From Terrimonas sp937888905 (lineage in GTDB: Bacteria > Bacteroidota > Bacteroidia > Chitinophagales > Chitinophagaceae): DNA of 64,000 bases. Below the pieces are notes generated by a model. The model was not told the DNA's origin and made no database searches. It worked only from the letters and a program-made list of their open reading frames with translations. A program made the translations under genes and the position numbers. Below are positions 36,352 to 44,812 of this stretch, piece by piece; position 1 is the first letter of the stretch; the number at the start of each line of letters is the position of its first letter. The stretch covers positions 434,001 to 498,000 of the forward strand of contig CALATA010000004.1 of assembly GCA_937888905.1 (NCBI GenBank), written 5' to 3'.

Positions 36352-37275
36352 CTAATCGTTACTGCCCAGAAAATAGATCGGATGAAGTGGCAGCATGTTT
36401 TTGTCGTCGTCTGCCATGCTTGGGTAAAACTCCTGCCACAGATCGATAAAGGTATTGACATCTATCAGCTTTACATGGCGGTGGCTCTCCCTTGCGGATC
36501 GTTCGGATTCCGAAGTGAAATAGCCCGATGTCACAAACAGCCCTATGTCTCCTTCTTTACTTAATAAACCAGTCAGGCTCCGGATATCGTCTACGCGGAT
36601 TGCATTATCCGGCCAATGTTTTACCTGTACTTTAATGCGGGGTTCCGTGGCACCCAGGGGATCGGCATGGGCAATTATGTCCAATCCGCCATCCTTTCCT
36701 TTGGGAGAGATAAACGGTGTATGGTAACCCATGGCCCGGAGAAGCGCTGCCACCATGTCCTGAAATTCATAGGCCGTTTTACTGCGGATAAAGTCTTTAA
36801 TGCCAGCAATAGCCTGCTCTTCGAGCTGGTTGAGATTGGCTTTTTGTTGTTGAGGCTGGTTTTCTTCAATGTCTTCGATTACTTCATCCGAAACGGGCGC
36901 GGTCTTCTGACCTTTGTTATTGTTAGCCCAGTCTTTATACAGGCGGGATGCTGTTGTCAGCAACTTGACCGGCCCGAGCGCAATTGCCTTTTCTCCCTCT
37001 TCGGTTAAATACCATGTGCCTTTGTTTTTACGCAGAAATCCTGCTTTGATGCAGTCCACCGTATAAAAATGAAGGATAGACTCCCAGCGAACATAACCCG
37101 TCTTCTCATAAACTTGCTTCTCCCAATCGGAAAACTGAATCGTTTTCCGGATTTTATCAATTACCTCTTTTCCGGGCAATTGTCCACCAGCTTCCTTTAG
37201 AATTTTCAGGGTCGCATAAATTGTCTTAGCGGCTGAACGCTTCGAAGGGGCTAATTGTTCCAATTCTTTATCCAT
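36352..37275 (-). CDS. Mrr-like restriction endonuclease
   Basis: 307 residues. The N-terminal Mrr_N winged-helix part (about 15-105) includes GKEVIDKIRKTIQFSDWEK and YLTEEGEKAI. The C-terminal PD-(D/E)xK nuclease (about 160-285) shows GKDGGLDIIAH near 192 and IKVQVKHW near 217, the Asp and Gln-x-Lys of the Mrr catalytic site. Mrr proteins cut modified DNA. It is the first gene of the island in its transcription direction and may be co-transcribed with hsdM and hsdS. Confidence 0.9.
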   Translation of the reverse strand: MDKELEQLAPSKRSAAKTIYATLKILKEAGGQLPGKEVIDKIRKTIQFSDWEKQVYEKTGYVRWESILHFYTVDCIKAGFLRKNKGTWYLTEEGEKAIALGPVKLLTTASRLYKDWANNNKGQKTAPVSDEVIEDIEENQPQQQKANLNQLEEQAIAGIKDFIRSKTAYEFQDMVAALLRAMGYHTPFISPKGKDGGLDIIAHADPLGATEPRIKVQVKHWPDNAIRVDDIRSLTGLLSKEGDIGLFVTSGYFTSESERSARESHRHVKLIDVNTFIDLWQEFYPSMADDDKNMLPLHPIYFLGSND

Positions 37276-37403
37276 GTTGTCGGCGCATTACTTGCGGCGC
37301 TAATATAACCTTTTCACCATAAACGTTTAATGAATAAACTACCGGAAAAACACCCTTTTCTGGCATGAGTGAACAGATCTTTTCAACTGGTAGTTCACCT
37401 TGA

Positions 37404-37835
37404 TCAGCCTAATCTCTCCTCCACAAACCACCAGCAATACTCCTTAATCAACTCCCGCGTGTACCGGAACTGTGCCATTACGGTCTCTTCTGAGCCGGTT
37501 GCTTTCGCCGGGTCGGGAAAGTTGTGGTGGAAGCGTTGCGCATTGCCGGGAAAGAACGGGCAGCGCTCTTTCGCATTGTCGCACACGGTAATGATGTAGT
37601 CGAATGTTATATGCTGGTATTCGTCGATGTGGTTGGAGCTGTGATGAGAGATATCAATGCCATCTTCCTTCATGATCTGAATAGCCCGCGGATTGACGCC
37701 GTGTGTTTCCACCCCGGCACTGTATATTTCGGCGCGGTCACCGGCAAAGTGTCTGAGGTAGCCCTCTGCTATCTGGCTGCGGCAACTATTACCTGTACAC
37801 AACACCAGTATTTTTTTCTTGTTCTCTATATTCAT
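37404..37835 (-). CDS. arsC: Arsenate reductase, thioredoxin-linked LMW-phosphatase type
   Basis: 143 residues from the ATG at 37835, four bases after the upstream stop, with GGAGG further upstream; an in-frame ATG at 37859 is possible. The P-loop CTGNSCRS near residue 10 supplies the nucleophilic Cys and the later CDNAKERCP supplies the resolving Cys pair, so it reduces arsenate to arsenite with thioredoxin. Third gene of arsR-DUF6428-arsC. No arsenite pump gene is present downstream. Confidence 0.92.
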   Translation of the reverse strand: MNIENKKKILVLCTGNSCRSQIAEGYLRHFAGDRAEIYSAGVETHGVNPRAIQIMKEDGIDISHHSSNHIDEYQHITFDYIITVCDNAKERCPFFPGNAQRFHHNFPDPAKATGSEETVMAQFRYTRELIKEYCWWFVEERLG

Positions 37836-37839
37836 GGTC

Positions 37840-38301
37840 TCAGCATTTACCTCCGGCACAGCAGGAAGAAGCCTTTATGTCGGCCAGGTTCAGTTTTTGT
37901 TTTGAAGCAGGAATGCCACAACGGTCTTCGGCCAGGCAGGCAGTGGTTTTATTTTCCAAAACAAAGTGCTGACCGCTAAATCCCAGCCCGTAGCGACCAA
38001 TCGTCGATCCCTGATATTCCACTTCAATTTCCAGATCGGTTATACCAAGTTTTTCTTCCGACAGGCGGATGATGCTGAGCAGTTTTGCCGGCTTCAACCG
38101 ATGATCATAGTCGTTGGCATCCCAGAGCTGAAAATTCACCGCTTTTTCTTCCCTGACAGTACCACCGCAGTCGATGAAGTGTTTTGATACAATGCCTACT
38201 TCCGTCACGTGAAAGTGCTCCGGTACAAAGTTTCCGTCAGGCAGTTGAAAACTTACATTTTCCAGGGCAGGGAGAAGCTCCTTTAGTTCAGACAGTTTCA
38301 T
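37840..38301 (-). CDS. DUF6428 family protein of the arsenic operon
   Basis: 153-residue soluble protein of unknown biochemical role, a regular partner of arsR and arsC in Bacteroidota. The N-terminal part (PEHFHVTEVGIVSK near 26) has His residues; the C-terminus ends CCAGGKC, a cluster of three Cys suited to bind arsenite or a thiophilic metal. It starts 55 bases after the arsR stop and is preceded by an ArsR-like operator palindrome. Confidence 0.82.
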   Translation of the reverse strand: MKLSELKELLPALENVSFQLPDGNFVPEHFHVTEVGIVSKHFIDCGGTVREEKAVNFQLWDANDYDHRLKPAKLLSIIRLSEEKLGITDLEIEVEYQGSTIGRYGLGFSGQHFVLENKTTACLAEDRCGIPASKQKLNLADIKASSCCAGGKC

Positions 38302-38323
38302 AATTTTTTATTAATCGTTATAA

Positions 38324-38335
38324 CGCAATATTGCG
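38324..38335 (-). promoter_or_regulatory. Candidate ArsR operator before DUF6428
   Basis: Perfect palindrome CGCAATATTGCG, 22 bases upstream of the DUF6428 start. The neighbouring copy at 38693-38708 shares CGCAATATT-n-CGAT. Confidence 0.6.
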
Positions 38336-38356
38336 ATTGATGAGCGCAAAAAAATG

Positions 38357-38686
38357 TCAGCAGCAATTGCCAACAGCCGTATTTTCAACAAAGAAATCAA
38401 CCAGTTCTTTCCGCATGCGATTCCATACTTTTTCATCAATACAGTAGCAGACACTCGTTCCTTCGATATTTCCCTTGATGATGCCCGCATTTTTCAGTTC
38501 TTTTAAATGCTGGGAGATGGTAGCCTGCGCCAACCCGAGTTCATTCACCAGATCATTGCAGATACAGGCGTTCTGCTTTATAATATATTGAAGTATGGCA
38601 ATACGTGCCGGGTGGGCCAATGCCTTGAACATCGCCGCTAACTGGTTTTGTTTTGCCGTAAATATTTCCGATTTAGTTAGTCCCAT
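38357..38686 (-). CDS. arsR: ArsR/SmtB family repressor
   Basis: 109-residue winged-helix repressor. The recognition region is ELGLAQATISQHLKELKNAG near 50-69. Cys residues in NACICNDL near 37 and VCYCIDE near 85 could bind arsenite, and CC ends the protein. It would hold the operon off until arsenite binds. Two similar inverted repeats, one before its own start and one before DUF6428, support direct control of both. Confidence 0.92.
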   Translation of the reverse strand: MGLTKSEIFTAKQNQLAAMFKALAHPARIAILQYIIKQNACICNDLVNELGLAQATISQHLKELKNAGIIKGNIEGTSVCYCIDEKVWNRMRKELVDFFVENTAVGNCC

Positions 38687-38692
38687 ATATTA

Positions 38693-38708
38693 ATCGCAAT
38701 ATTACGAT
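38693..38708 (-). promoter_or_regulatory. Candidate ArsR operator before arsR
   Basis: ATCG-CAATATTA-CGAT, an inverted repeat seven bases upstream of the arsR start. It overlaps TAATATTG on the minus strand, a near match to the -7 box, so binding would block transcription. Confidence 0.6.
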
Positions 38709-38807
38709 AAAATGTTCGCTCCTGCAAATTTTTGATATCCCTGAATTGTCGCTTCTTGCCCACATGGTATCCCGTTTTTCATTTCCGGCCTTCGTATCTT
38801 CAATCCC

Positions 38808-39719
38808 ATGAAACCCTTTCTCTTCATAGCGTTCCTTTTCCTCCTTTCCTGCAATTCCCCCAAACCCCATAACGCCCTCGTACTTCAAACCGACTTCGGT
38901 ACACGCGACGGCGCTGTTGCCGCCATGCGCGGTGTGGCGAGGGGAGTGGACGCCAACCTCGATGTTTTTGACCTCACCCACAAGATTCCTGCTTATAATA
39001 TATGGGAAGCAGCTTACCGGCTTCATCAGTCCGTGGGCTACTGGCCAAAGGGTACTGTGTTTGTTTCGGTTGTTGATCCGGGAGTGGGTTCGGAGCGGAA
39101 GTCGGTGGTAGCGAAGTTGAAATCAGGTGTTTTCATTGTCACACCCGATAACGGTACGCTCACTTTGCTCGCTGAATCGCCCGGCATCGAAGCCATCCGA
39201 CAAATCGACGAGAAAGTCAACCGCCGTCAGGGGTCCGATAGTTCTTATACTTTCCATGGCCGCGATGTGTATGTGTATACCGCCGCGCGACTGGCTGCGG
39301 GTGTGATCAGTTTTGAAGAAACAGGGCCTGTATTGCAAAACACGGTTGTCGCGTTACCTTATCAAAAAGCTGTTAAGGATGGCGACACACTCAGCGGCAT
39401 GATCCCGGTGCTGGATATACAGTACGGCAATGTGTGGACCAATATCCCTGATAGCCTGGTTTCACTCGCCGGCATCCGGCGCGGCGATACGCTATTGCTG
39501 GATGTTTTTCACAAGGATTCACTGGTGTTTTCGGGCAAGTTGCCAATGGCGCATACGTTCGCAGATGTGGCGGAAGGCCAGTCTTTGGCTTATCTTAACA
39601 GCCTGATGAATCTTTCCTTTGCTGTCAACCAGGGAAGTTTTGCGGAGAAGTTTAAGGTCGGAAGCGGAAACGAATGGACGGTTAAAATTCAGAAGTCAAA
39701 ATTCAAAAGTCAAAAGTAA
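38808..39719 (+). CDS. SAM hydrolase/halogenase-fold lipoprotein with repeat-derived tail
   Basis: 303-residue member of the SAM hydroxide adenosyltransferase family (DUF62, PF01887), which splits S-adenosylmethionine to adenosine and methionine. Motifs are LQTDFGTRDGAVAAMRG near 25, VSVVDPGVGS near 82 and TPDNGTLTLLAE near 105. Unusually it begins with a lipoprotein signal, FLFLLSC (Cys near 16), placing it outside the cytoplasm where SAM is not expected. The last residues (KIQKSKFKSQK) are the translated TCAAAA repeat. Confidence 0.85.
   Translation: MKPFLFIAFLFLLSCNSPKPHNALVLQTDFGTRDGAVAAMRGVARGVDANLDVFDLTHKIPAYNIWEAAYRLHQSVGYWPKGTVFVSVVDPGVGSERKSVVAKLKSGVFIVTPDNGTLTLLAESPGIEAIRQIDEKVNRRQGSDSSYTFHGRDVYVYTAARLAAGVISFEETGPVLQNTVVALPYQKAVKDGDTLSGMIPVLDIQYGNVWTNIPDSLVSLAGIRRGDTLLLDVFHKDSLVFSGKLPMAHTFADVAEGQSLAYLNSLMNLSFAVNQGSFAEKFKVGSGNEWTVKIQKSKFKSQK
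39683..39719 (+). repeat. TTCAAAAG/AGTCAAAA repeat inside a coding end
   Basis: Series of TCAAAA words that forms the last dozen codons and stop of the SAM-hydrolase gene, ten bases before the next start codon. Confidence 0.8.
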
Positions 39720-39729
39720 ATCAGCTGCT

Positions 39730-40212
39730 ATGAAAAACGTGTTGATCGCTCTATGCTTCTTACTTCCTGCGTCCAGCTTCGCCCAGGTGGATTCTTCTTT
39801 TTTGCTAAAGATCAAACAGGCCGAGACTGCAGATTTCTTGAAGACGGATACCCTGGCGGTTCCTGAAGATGCGCTGACGCAGAAGATACGGCAGTTGCGC
39901 AAGGAGAAAAATGGCATCGATATCGAAATGGTATTGCAGATCAAGATCCGCGAAGAGCAGGAGAGAGATACCGTCCACGGCAAAGATTATTACGATCGGC
40001 TACTGACTGAAATCACTACCGGCAATACCAGTAAGTTGCTCAACAACGCGCTGATCAATATGTATCGTCAGACTTTTACTGAACCAGAAATAGACGATCT
40101 GCTCCGTTTTTACAAAACATCCGCCGGTAAAAAAATGAACAGCGATTATATTTTGCTGATCATCCGATCGGTGAAAGATGCGGAAGGATTGATGAGGTTA
40201 ATTCAAAATTAA
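39730..40212 (+). CDS. DUF2059 family exported protein
   Basis: 160 residues from the ATG at 39730, which gives a clean signal peptide (LIALCFLLPASSFAQ); a longer frame into the upstream gene is rejected. The C-terminal half has MYRQTFTEPEIDDLLRFYKT and KKMNSDYIL, the DUF2059 pattern of a four-helix domain. Periplasmic, function unknown. It follows the SAM-hydrolase gene by ten bases and is likely co-transcribed. Confidence 0.85.
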   Translation: MKNVLIALCFLLPASSFAQVDSSFLLKIKQAETADFLKTDTLAVPEDALTQKIRQLRKEKNGIDIEMVLQIKIREEQERDTVHGKDYYDRLLTEITTGNTSKLLNNALINMYRQTFTEPEIDDLLRFYKTSAGKKMNSDYILLIIRSVKDAEGLMRLIQN

Positions 40213-40217
40213 CCCTT

Positions 40218-40375
40218 CGCCCGATACTTCGGGCAAACTCAGGGACCGAAAGTCAAAAAGAGTGAGTAGGGAACATTTGCGGCTCAGCGTGAAAGGCTGC
40301 CAGGTTCTCGCAAAGCTAAATAGGGAGCAAAGGCGCGAAAGGAAATAAAACTCACTACTTATTACTCTCCTTATA
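40218..40375. repeat. Spacer with hairpin and word repeats
   Basis: GCCCGA-TACT-TCGGGC hairpin at 40218-40233, GCAAAG/GGCGCG words near 40300-40345 and an ACTCACTACTTATTACTC series near 40350-40370. Confidence 0.55.
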
Positions 40376-41494
40376 CGGCTCATTCCAAAGCCCGTTCGGT
40401 TTCATGTAGACCATATTTTTCTGAAAATCAAGGATCGTATTGAAGCGTTTCAGCACTTCGTTACCAAGTATATGTGTTTTGAAACGGGCAGGATTGCTCA
40501 TCGTCATCAACTGAACAGGGATATTCTTCAATGAATAGTTGCCAAGATTGAAACGCTCCTGGTTGACCGTCAACACCGGTACTTCTTTTCCCTGCCCATT
40601 GCGCATAATCACCTTTTTGATTACCTCCTGATCGCGGGGAAATTGTTGTTCATGCATCAATACCGTATCGAGCATAATCGTCCGCTGATAACCATTGTCG
40701 AAAAGGAAACGATTCGGATATTTTTTTCCTTTTACTTCCAGTGATGCGTTTATGCAGAATATCGTGTGCGAATATTCAATCGGAAATTTCGCGTACGCCT
40801 TGCCTGGTTTGTAAGGCAATTTCGAATGAACGATGAACCATTTGTTATCATAGTCCATTTCCACAATTTTTCCATCAAACAAATCCCAGCCAAAACGGCC
40901 ATCGGTTCCCTGACCGGATAGTTCCACGCGATAAACCAGAAGACTATCCCATTTCATGTTACCAATCCGGAGCGAATTATCCGCAGTGAGACTTATTCCT
41001 TGTGTTTTACTTTTTATGGCTTCGTTGGTGAGCACCAGTCCGGTAGTGCCGGTATCGAATTTCAGGTTAAGCGTATCCCTGTCATTGACAATTGCTTTTA
41101 TTTTGAGGTTGTCGTAGTCGGTCAGTTCAAATGGAATCGTATCGTGCGTTGACGGACTGATGTATGAGTAGTTTTTTAACGGGGGATTTTCTACACGCGT
41201 ATAACAACTGTCTTTTCCATTTACTAAAACGACAAAGTCGCGCGACTCTCCGGGCTTCAACACAAACTGAATAGAATCAATATCCGTGACAAAACGCAAC
41301 GATTTCTTCGTTGTACTTTTTGTCATCGTGTATATATCGGGTTTTACGTGCGGATCCAGCGACCATCCGCGCGGTTCATCTTTTCCTTCGATAATTCTGG
41401 CTTTCAGCGCGTTGGCTTTTATCAACGGAATTTTCTGCTGTGCCTTGGCCGTTATTACCATCATCACCAGGGCAATGCTAAACAGGTATTTCAT
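40355..41494 (-). CDS. Retropepsin-like aspartyl protease family protein
   Basis: 379 residues from the ATG at 41494 (clean signal peptide MKYLFSIALVMMVITAKAQ). LKFDTGTTGLVLT near 144 is the first aspartic active-site loop (Asp-Thr-Gly-Thr); a second loop FLFDNGYQRTIML near 275 has Asp-Asn-Gly rather than Asp-Thr-Gly. A C-terminal LGNEVLKRFNTILDF segment is typical of this family. Secreted to the periplasm. Whether the altered second site is active is unclear. Confidence 0.8.
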   Translation of the reverse strand: MKYLFSIALVMMVITAKAQQKIPLIKANALKARIIEGKDEPRGWSLDPHVKPDIYTMTKSTTKKSLRFVTDIDSIQFVLKPGESRDFVVLVNGKDSCYTRVENPPLKNYSYISPSTHDTIPFELTDYDNLKIKAIVNDRDTLNLKFDTGTTGLVLTNEAIKSKTQGISLTADNSLRIGNMKWDSLLVYRVELSGQGTDGRFGWDLFDGKIVEMDYDNKWFIVHSKLPYKPGKAYAKFPIEYSHTIFCINASLEVKGKKYPNRFLFDNGYQRTIMLDTVLMHEQQFPRDQEVIKKVIMRNGQGKEVPVLTVNQERFNLGNYSLKNIPVQLMTMSNPARFKTHILGNEVLKRFNTILDFQKNMVYMKPNGLWNEPYKESNK

Positions 41495-41537
41495 CCGGGA
41501 GCGAGTTTTTTTGCAGGGAAATTTATACAATTCGGTT

Positions 41538-42770
41538 CTATACTTTTGTCTTCTTCACTTTTTTTGTATCTGGCAAGAATACCGCCAGTAGTCCCAGCAA
41601 CGGCAGGTATGAACAAACCTGGTATACATAACCAATACTCGTGCGGTCTGCCAATTGGCCAAGCAATGCCGAGCCCAACCCGCCCATACCGAATGCGAGA
41701 CCAAAGAACAAACCCGCGATCAATCCCACTTTTCCCGGCATCAGTTCCTGTGCGTACACGAGGATGGCAGAAAAAGCGGAGGCGAGAATAATGCCGATGA
41801 ATACGCTGAGGATGGAAGTGACGGCCAGACCGGCGTAGGGGAGGGCCAGCGAAAACGGCGCTACACCCAATATCGAAATCCAGATCACATATTTACGTCC
41901 GATCTTATCGCCCAGCGGCCCGCCGATCAGGGTGCCGGCCGCCACCGCAAATAAGAACAGGAACAAATGAATCTGCGCGCTGGAAACGGAAATATGAAAT
42001 TTCTCGATGAGGTAAAAAGTAAAATAGCTTGTCATGCTGGCCATGTAGAAGTACTTTGAAAAGATCAGGACCAGTAAAATGCTGATAGCAATGATTACTT
42101 TTTTCCGCGGGAAAGGCGCGACATTTTCTTGTATGGATTTGGCTTGTTGCGCACGGAATATCAAATGCGCTTTGTACCAGGCGGCGACTCTTGTCAACAC
42201 CACCATGCCTATTATGGCCAGTACCGCAAACCAGGCGATACGTTCCTGGTGAAATGGTGCAATGATCAGGGCAGCCAGCAATGGGCCGGCAGATGAACCG
42301 GCATTACCTCCCAATTGAAATACAGATTGCGCGAAACCACGTCGCCCACCCGAAGCGAGGTAGGCCACTTTCGAAGCTTCCGGATGAAAAACGGCGGAAC
42401 CCATTCCCACTAATACCACTGCTAATAACACGAGGGGATAGGTTTGGGCAAAAGCCAGGAGCAATAATCCCGTAAAAGAAAAAGCCATGCCCATTACCAG
42501 GAAATAAGGTTTGGGACGACGATCGGTATAGGCGCCTACAAATGGCTGCAATATGGATGCGGCGAGCTGAAATACCAGGGTGATCAGCCCGAGTGCAGAA
42601 AAGCTCAGGTTGAGGGAAGTCCTGAGGATCGGATAGCTCGCGGGTATCAGTGATTGAATAGTATCATTGACGAAATGCGATACGCTGATCATCATCAGCA
42701 CCGGGTATACAGTACGTTCGGCTTTAGCCGCCGCAACGTCGGCCACAAGGGTAGTAGTTGTTGTTTTCAT
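41538..42770 (-). CDS. MFS exporter, fosmidomycin-resistance (Fsr) type
   Basis: 410-residue inner-membrane transporter with about twelve hydrophobic helices. SHFVNDTIQSLIPASYPIL near 31 and GSAVFHPEASKVA near 130 are hallmarks of the Fsr branch; a cytoplasmic loop with GGPLGDKIGRKYV near 290 is the second-half MFS loop. Proton-driven drug or metabolite export is the family role; the substrate is unknown. It is 62 bases after the FadR-type regulator, same strand, which may control it. Confidence 0.9.
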   Translation of the reverse strand: MKTTTTTLVADVAAAKAERTVYPVLMMISVSHFVNDTIQSLIPASYPILRTSLNLSFSALGLITLVFQLAASILQPFVGAYTDRRPKPYFLVMGMAFSFTGLLLLAFAQTYPLVLLAVVLVGMGSAVFHPEASKVAYLASGGRRGFAQSVFQLGGNAGSSAGPLLAALIIAPFHQERIAWFAVLAIIGMVVLTRVAAWYKAHLIFRAQQAKSIQENVAPFPRKKVIIAISILLVLIFSKYFYMASMTSYFTFYLIEKFHISVSSAQIHLFLFLFAVAAGTLIGGPLGDKIGRKYVIWISILGVAPFSLALPYAGLAVTSILSVFIGIILASAFSAILVYAQELMPGKVGLIAGLFFGLAFGMGGLGSALLGQLADRTSIGYVYQVCSYLPLLGLLAVFLPDTKKVKKTKV

Positions 42771-42832
42771 CTTTCAGTAATCAGATCATTTGAAGTTTGT
42801 GTTGTAAAAAACGATGCGGTTATGGCGCCGCA

Positions 42833-43495
42833 TCAACGTGCATTATTGATCAATGTGGCAATCGCTACAGCTTCTTCTACATTTTTTGCATCGATGGCTT
42901 TAAGCAGGTCTTCGTGCCGGTCCTGTGATACCAGAAACTCCTGCGTGTCGGTGTACTTATGCAAAAACTCCAACCGCAGGTACTCTGCGATAGTCCGGTA
43001 AAGGTCGAGCATGATACCACTGCGGGAGGCTTCCGCCAATGTGGTATGAAATTCAATATCCGCCTGTATGCAGGCATCGAGATTATTTTTTTGCGCGTAT
43101 TGCCAGCGTTTTTTCAATTGCCGTTGCATCCGCGAAATATCCCGGGCCGTACGGTTAAGCGCCGCTTTCTCCACAATTTTGATTTCGAGCATCAGTCGTA
43201 ATTCGTCCACTTCCGTGAACGAAGCTTCTTCCAAAAACTTCACCAGCGGTCTGCCCGCACCACTGCGCGAAGCGACGAACGTACCAACTCCCTGTTGTGA
43301 GCGAACCCAGCCACTGTTGGCCAATAGCCGCACCGCTTCTCGGATGGAAGACCGGCCCACGCCGAATTGTTCCATTAATTCGGGTTCGGTCGGCAATTGC
43401 TCTCCAACGGCATAGTTGCCGGATGTAATAGCAGTCTGTAACTGATCCGCTACTGCTTCTGCAAGACTTTTTCGTTGTAAGGCCATAGTCATCAT
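42833..43495 (-). CDS. FadR-type (GntR/FCD) transcriptional regulator
   Basis: About 220 residues; the start is one of three ATGs at 43495, 43492 or 43486 (…MALQRKSLAEAVADQ). An extension to 43561 is only translated spacer repeat. The N-terminal winged helix has QLPTEPELMEQFGVGRSSI near 35, and the C-terminal FCD helical domain (about 95-220) includes RLMLEIKIVEKAA and DIEFHTTLAEAS with the His ligands of the effector pocket. Upstream of and co-directional with the MFS gene. Confidence 0.88.
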   Translation of the reverse strand: MMTMALQRKSLAEAVADQLQTAITSGNYAVGEQLPTEPELMEQFGVGRSSIREAVRLLANSGWVRSQQGVGTFVASRSGAGRPLVKFLEEASFTEVDELRLMLEIKIVEKAALNRTARDISRMQRQLKKRWQYAQKNNLDACIQADIEFHTTLAEASRSGIMLDLYRTIAEYLRLEFLHKYTDTQEFLVSQDRHEDLLKAIDAKNVEEAVAIATLINNAR

Positions 43496-43520
43496 ATCAT
43501 CTGATGACTGCGAAGGTAGA

Positions 43521-43555
43521 TAATTCAAAATTAAAAAGTCAACATTCAAAAAAAG
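43521..43555. repeat. TTCAAAA/AGTCAACATTC repeat upstream of the FadR-type gene
   Basis: Short series of the TCAAAA word family, here at a gene 5' end rather than a 3' end. Confidence 0.65.
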
Positions 43556-43687
43556 ATGCACATGGCAGGTGATTCCAAAATTTTATTTAGCCTAGTATCC
43601 CAACTACTTTTGGCACTTGAATTTTCTTCTGGCATAGATTTAGTCCTGTTATCTTATCACCGTTATTCACCCTTTTAATCTTAACCT

Positions 43688-44590
43688 ATGTACACCAAAA
43701 TCATTGCTTTATGTCTCGCCAGCTCTTTTATTTTAGCAGGCTGCTCCAAATCTTCCGACAACGACCTGCCGGCGGATGAAGAACAAGTGATCACCGACAT
43801 TTCTTATGGTAGTCATGCGCAGCAAAAGATGGACGTTCATTTGCCTGCGGAACGAAACACTCAAACTCCTGTGGTAATTTTTCTTCACGGCGGTGGATTT
43901 GTAGCCGGCGATAAAGCAGAAGTCAATGCTTATATGCGCCTGTTTCTCGACCGGGGCTATGCCGTGGTGAACGCCAATTATCGCCTCGTTGATTCAACGG
44001 GTCTTTCTCAAACGCCGGTTCTTCACCAGGAAAGTGCTATAAAAATCTCCGATCAATTAAATGATATCCGTTCTATTACCGATAAGGTGGCCGCATCAGT
44101 TGCCTCCTGGAAAGTAAGTGGTTCGAAATGGCTTCTTGCCGGACATAGTGCCGGCGCCACGCTGGCGCTGCTTTATGCACATGGAAATAAGAATAGCGAC
44201 AAGCGGATTAAAGTGGTCGCGAATATCGCAGGAGCTACCAGCTTTGCTTTCTCCGATGAATCGGAAGCCGCACTTGTGCCTCCACTGTTGCTGGAAGTTT
44301 TATTCCGCGCTACAGGCGTGCCTGCTACCAATCCCAACAAACTGGCGTATATGGCTATCAGTCCTTATTGGGTCAGTAATAATTCTTCCAATGCCGTTGC
44401 GGCTATCAATATTCGTCCTGAACAGGATAGCGGCGACGATCTTTATCGTGCTTATACACAGTTGTTGATTTCGCGCTCAGTGGTTAATCAATATCTTATT
44501 ATTACCGGTGCGGGACATAGCCTGGATCCTGATAGTAAAAAGGCAGAGGCTGTAGTGGCGATCGATGCTTTTGCGCGAGCAGCCTTATAA
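43688..44590 (+). CDS. Alpha/beta-hydrolase esterase lipoprotein
   Basis: 300 residues. Lipobox LAGCSK (Cys near 19) places it in the envelope. The carboxylesterase/feruloyl-esterase-like (HSL/BD-FAE) fold shows the oxyanion motif HGGGF near 67, nucleophile motif GHSAG near 152 and a C-terminal GAGHSL with the catalytic His near 278. Substrate unknown. Spacer repeats start at its stop codon. Confidence 0.9.
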   Translation: MYTKIIALCLASSFILAGCSKSSDNDLPADEEQVITDISYGSHAQQKMDVHLPAERNTQTPVVIFLHGGGFVAGDKAEVNAYMRLFLDRGYAVVNANYRLVDSTGLSQTPVLHQESAIKISDQLNDIRSITDKVAASVASWKVSGSKWLLAGHSAGATLALLYAHGNKNSDKRIKVVANIAGATSFAFSDESEAALVPPLLLEVLFRATGVPATNPNKLAYMAISPYWVSNNSSNAVAAINIRPEQDSGDDLYRAYTQLLISRSVVNQYLIITGAGHSLDPDSKKAEAVVAIDAFARAAL

Positions 44591-44780
44591 GTCAAAAGTA
44601 AAAATTCAAAAGTCAAAAAAAAGAGAATTAGGCCTGACCTCATATGCCGATTTTTTTCACGCAAAGCCGCATAGGAGCAGGGGAAATTCAAAAGTCAAAA
44701 TTCAAAAGTTAGAGATCAAAAAGGAACTACGACTGACTTGATACGCCGCATTTTGACTTTTTAATTTTTACTTTTGAATT
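44591..44780. repeat. Spacer with three TCAAAA arrays
   Basis: No gene is seen from 44591 to 44998. 44591-44623 (starting right after the stop), 44684-44722, and 44750-44780 (opposite strand) are TTCAAAAG/TCAAAA arrays; 44648-44675 is a TTTTTTTCACGCAAAGCCGCATA copy shared with 23010-23040. The rest of the 408-base gap is the putative RNA and its terminator. Confidence 0.75.
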
Positions 44781-44782
44781 AT

Positions 44783-44812
44783 AAAAAAGAGGCCCCGGTA
44801 GACACCGGGCCC
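44783..44812 (-). terminator. Rho-independent terminator
   Basis: On the minus strand GGGCCCGGT-GTCT-ACCGGGGCC (one mismatch) is followed by TCTTTTTT. It ends the putative RNA at 44813-44998 and/or the gene at 44999-45448. Confidence 0.85.

Noticed and set aside
38673..39026. 117-codon minus-strand open frame
   Set aside because: It is antisense to the arsR promoter region and the SAM-hydrolase gene and has no domain features.
39619..39729. Upstream extension of the DUF2059 gene into the SAM-hydrolase gene
   Set aside because: The ATG at 39730 gives a clean signal peptide; the extension overlaps a conserved gene.
43496..43561. 22-residue N-terminal extension of the FadR-type regulator
   Set aside because: It is the translated TCAAAA spacer repeat; the ATG cluster at 43486-43495 fits the family.
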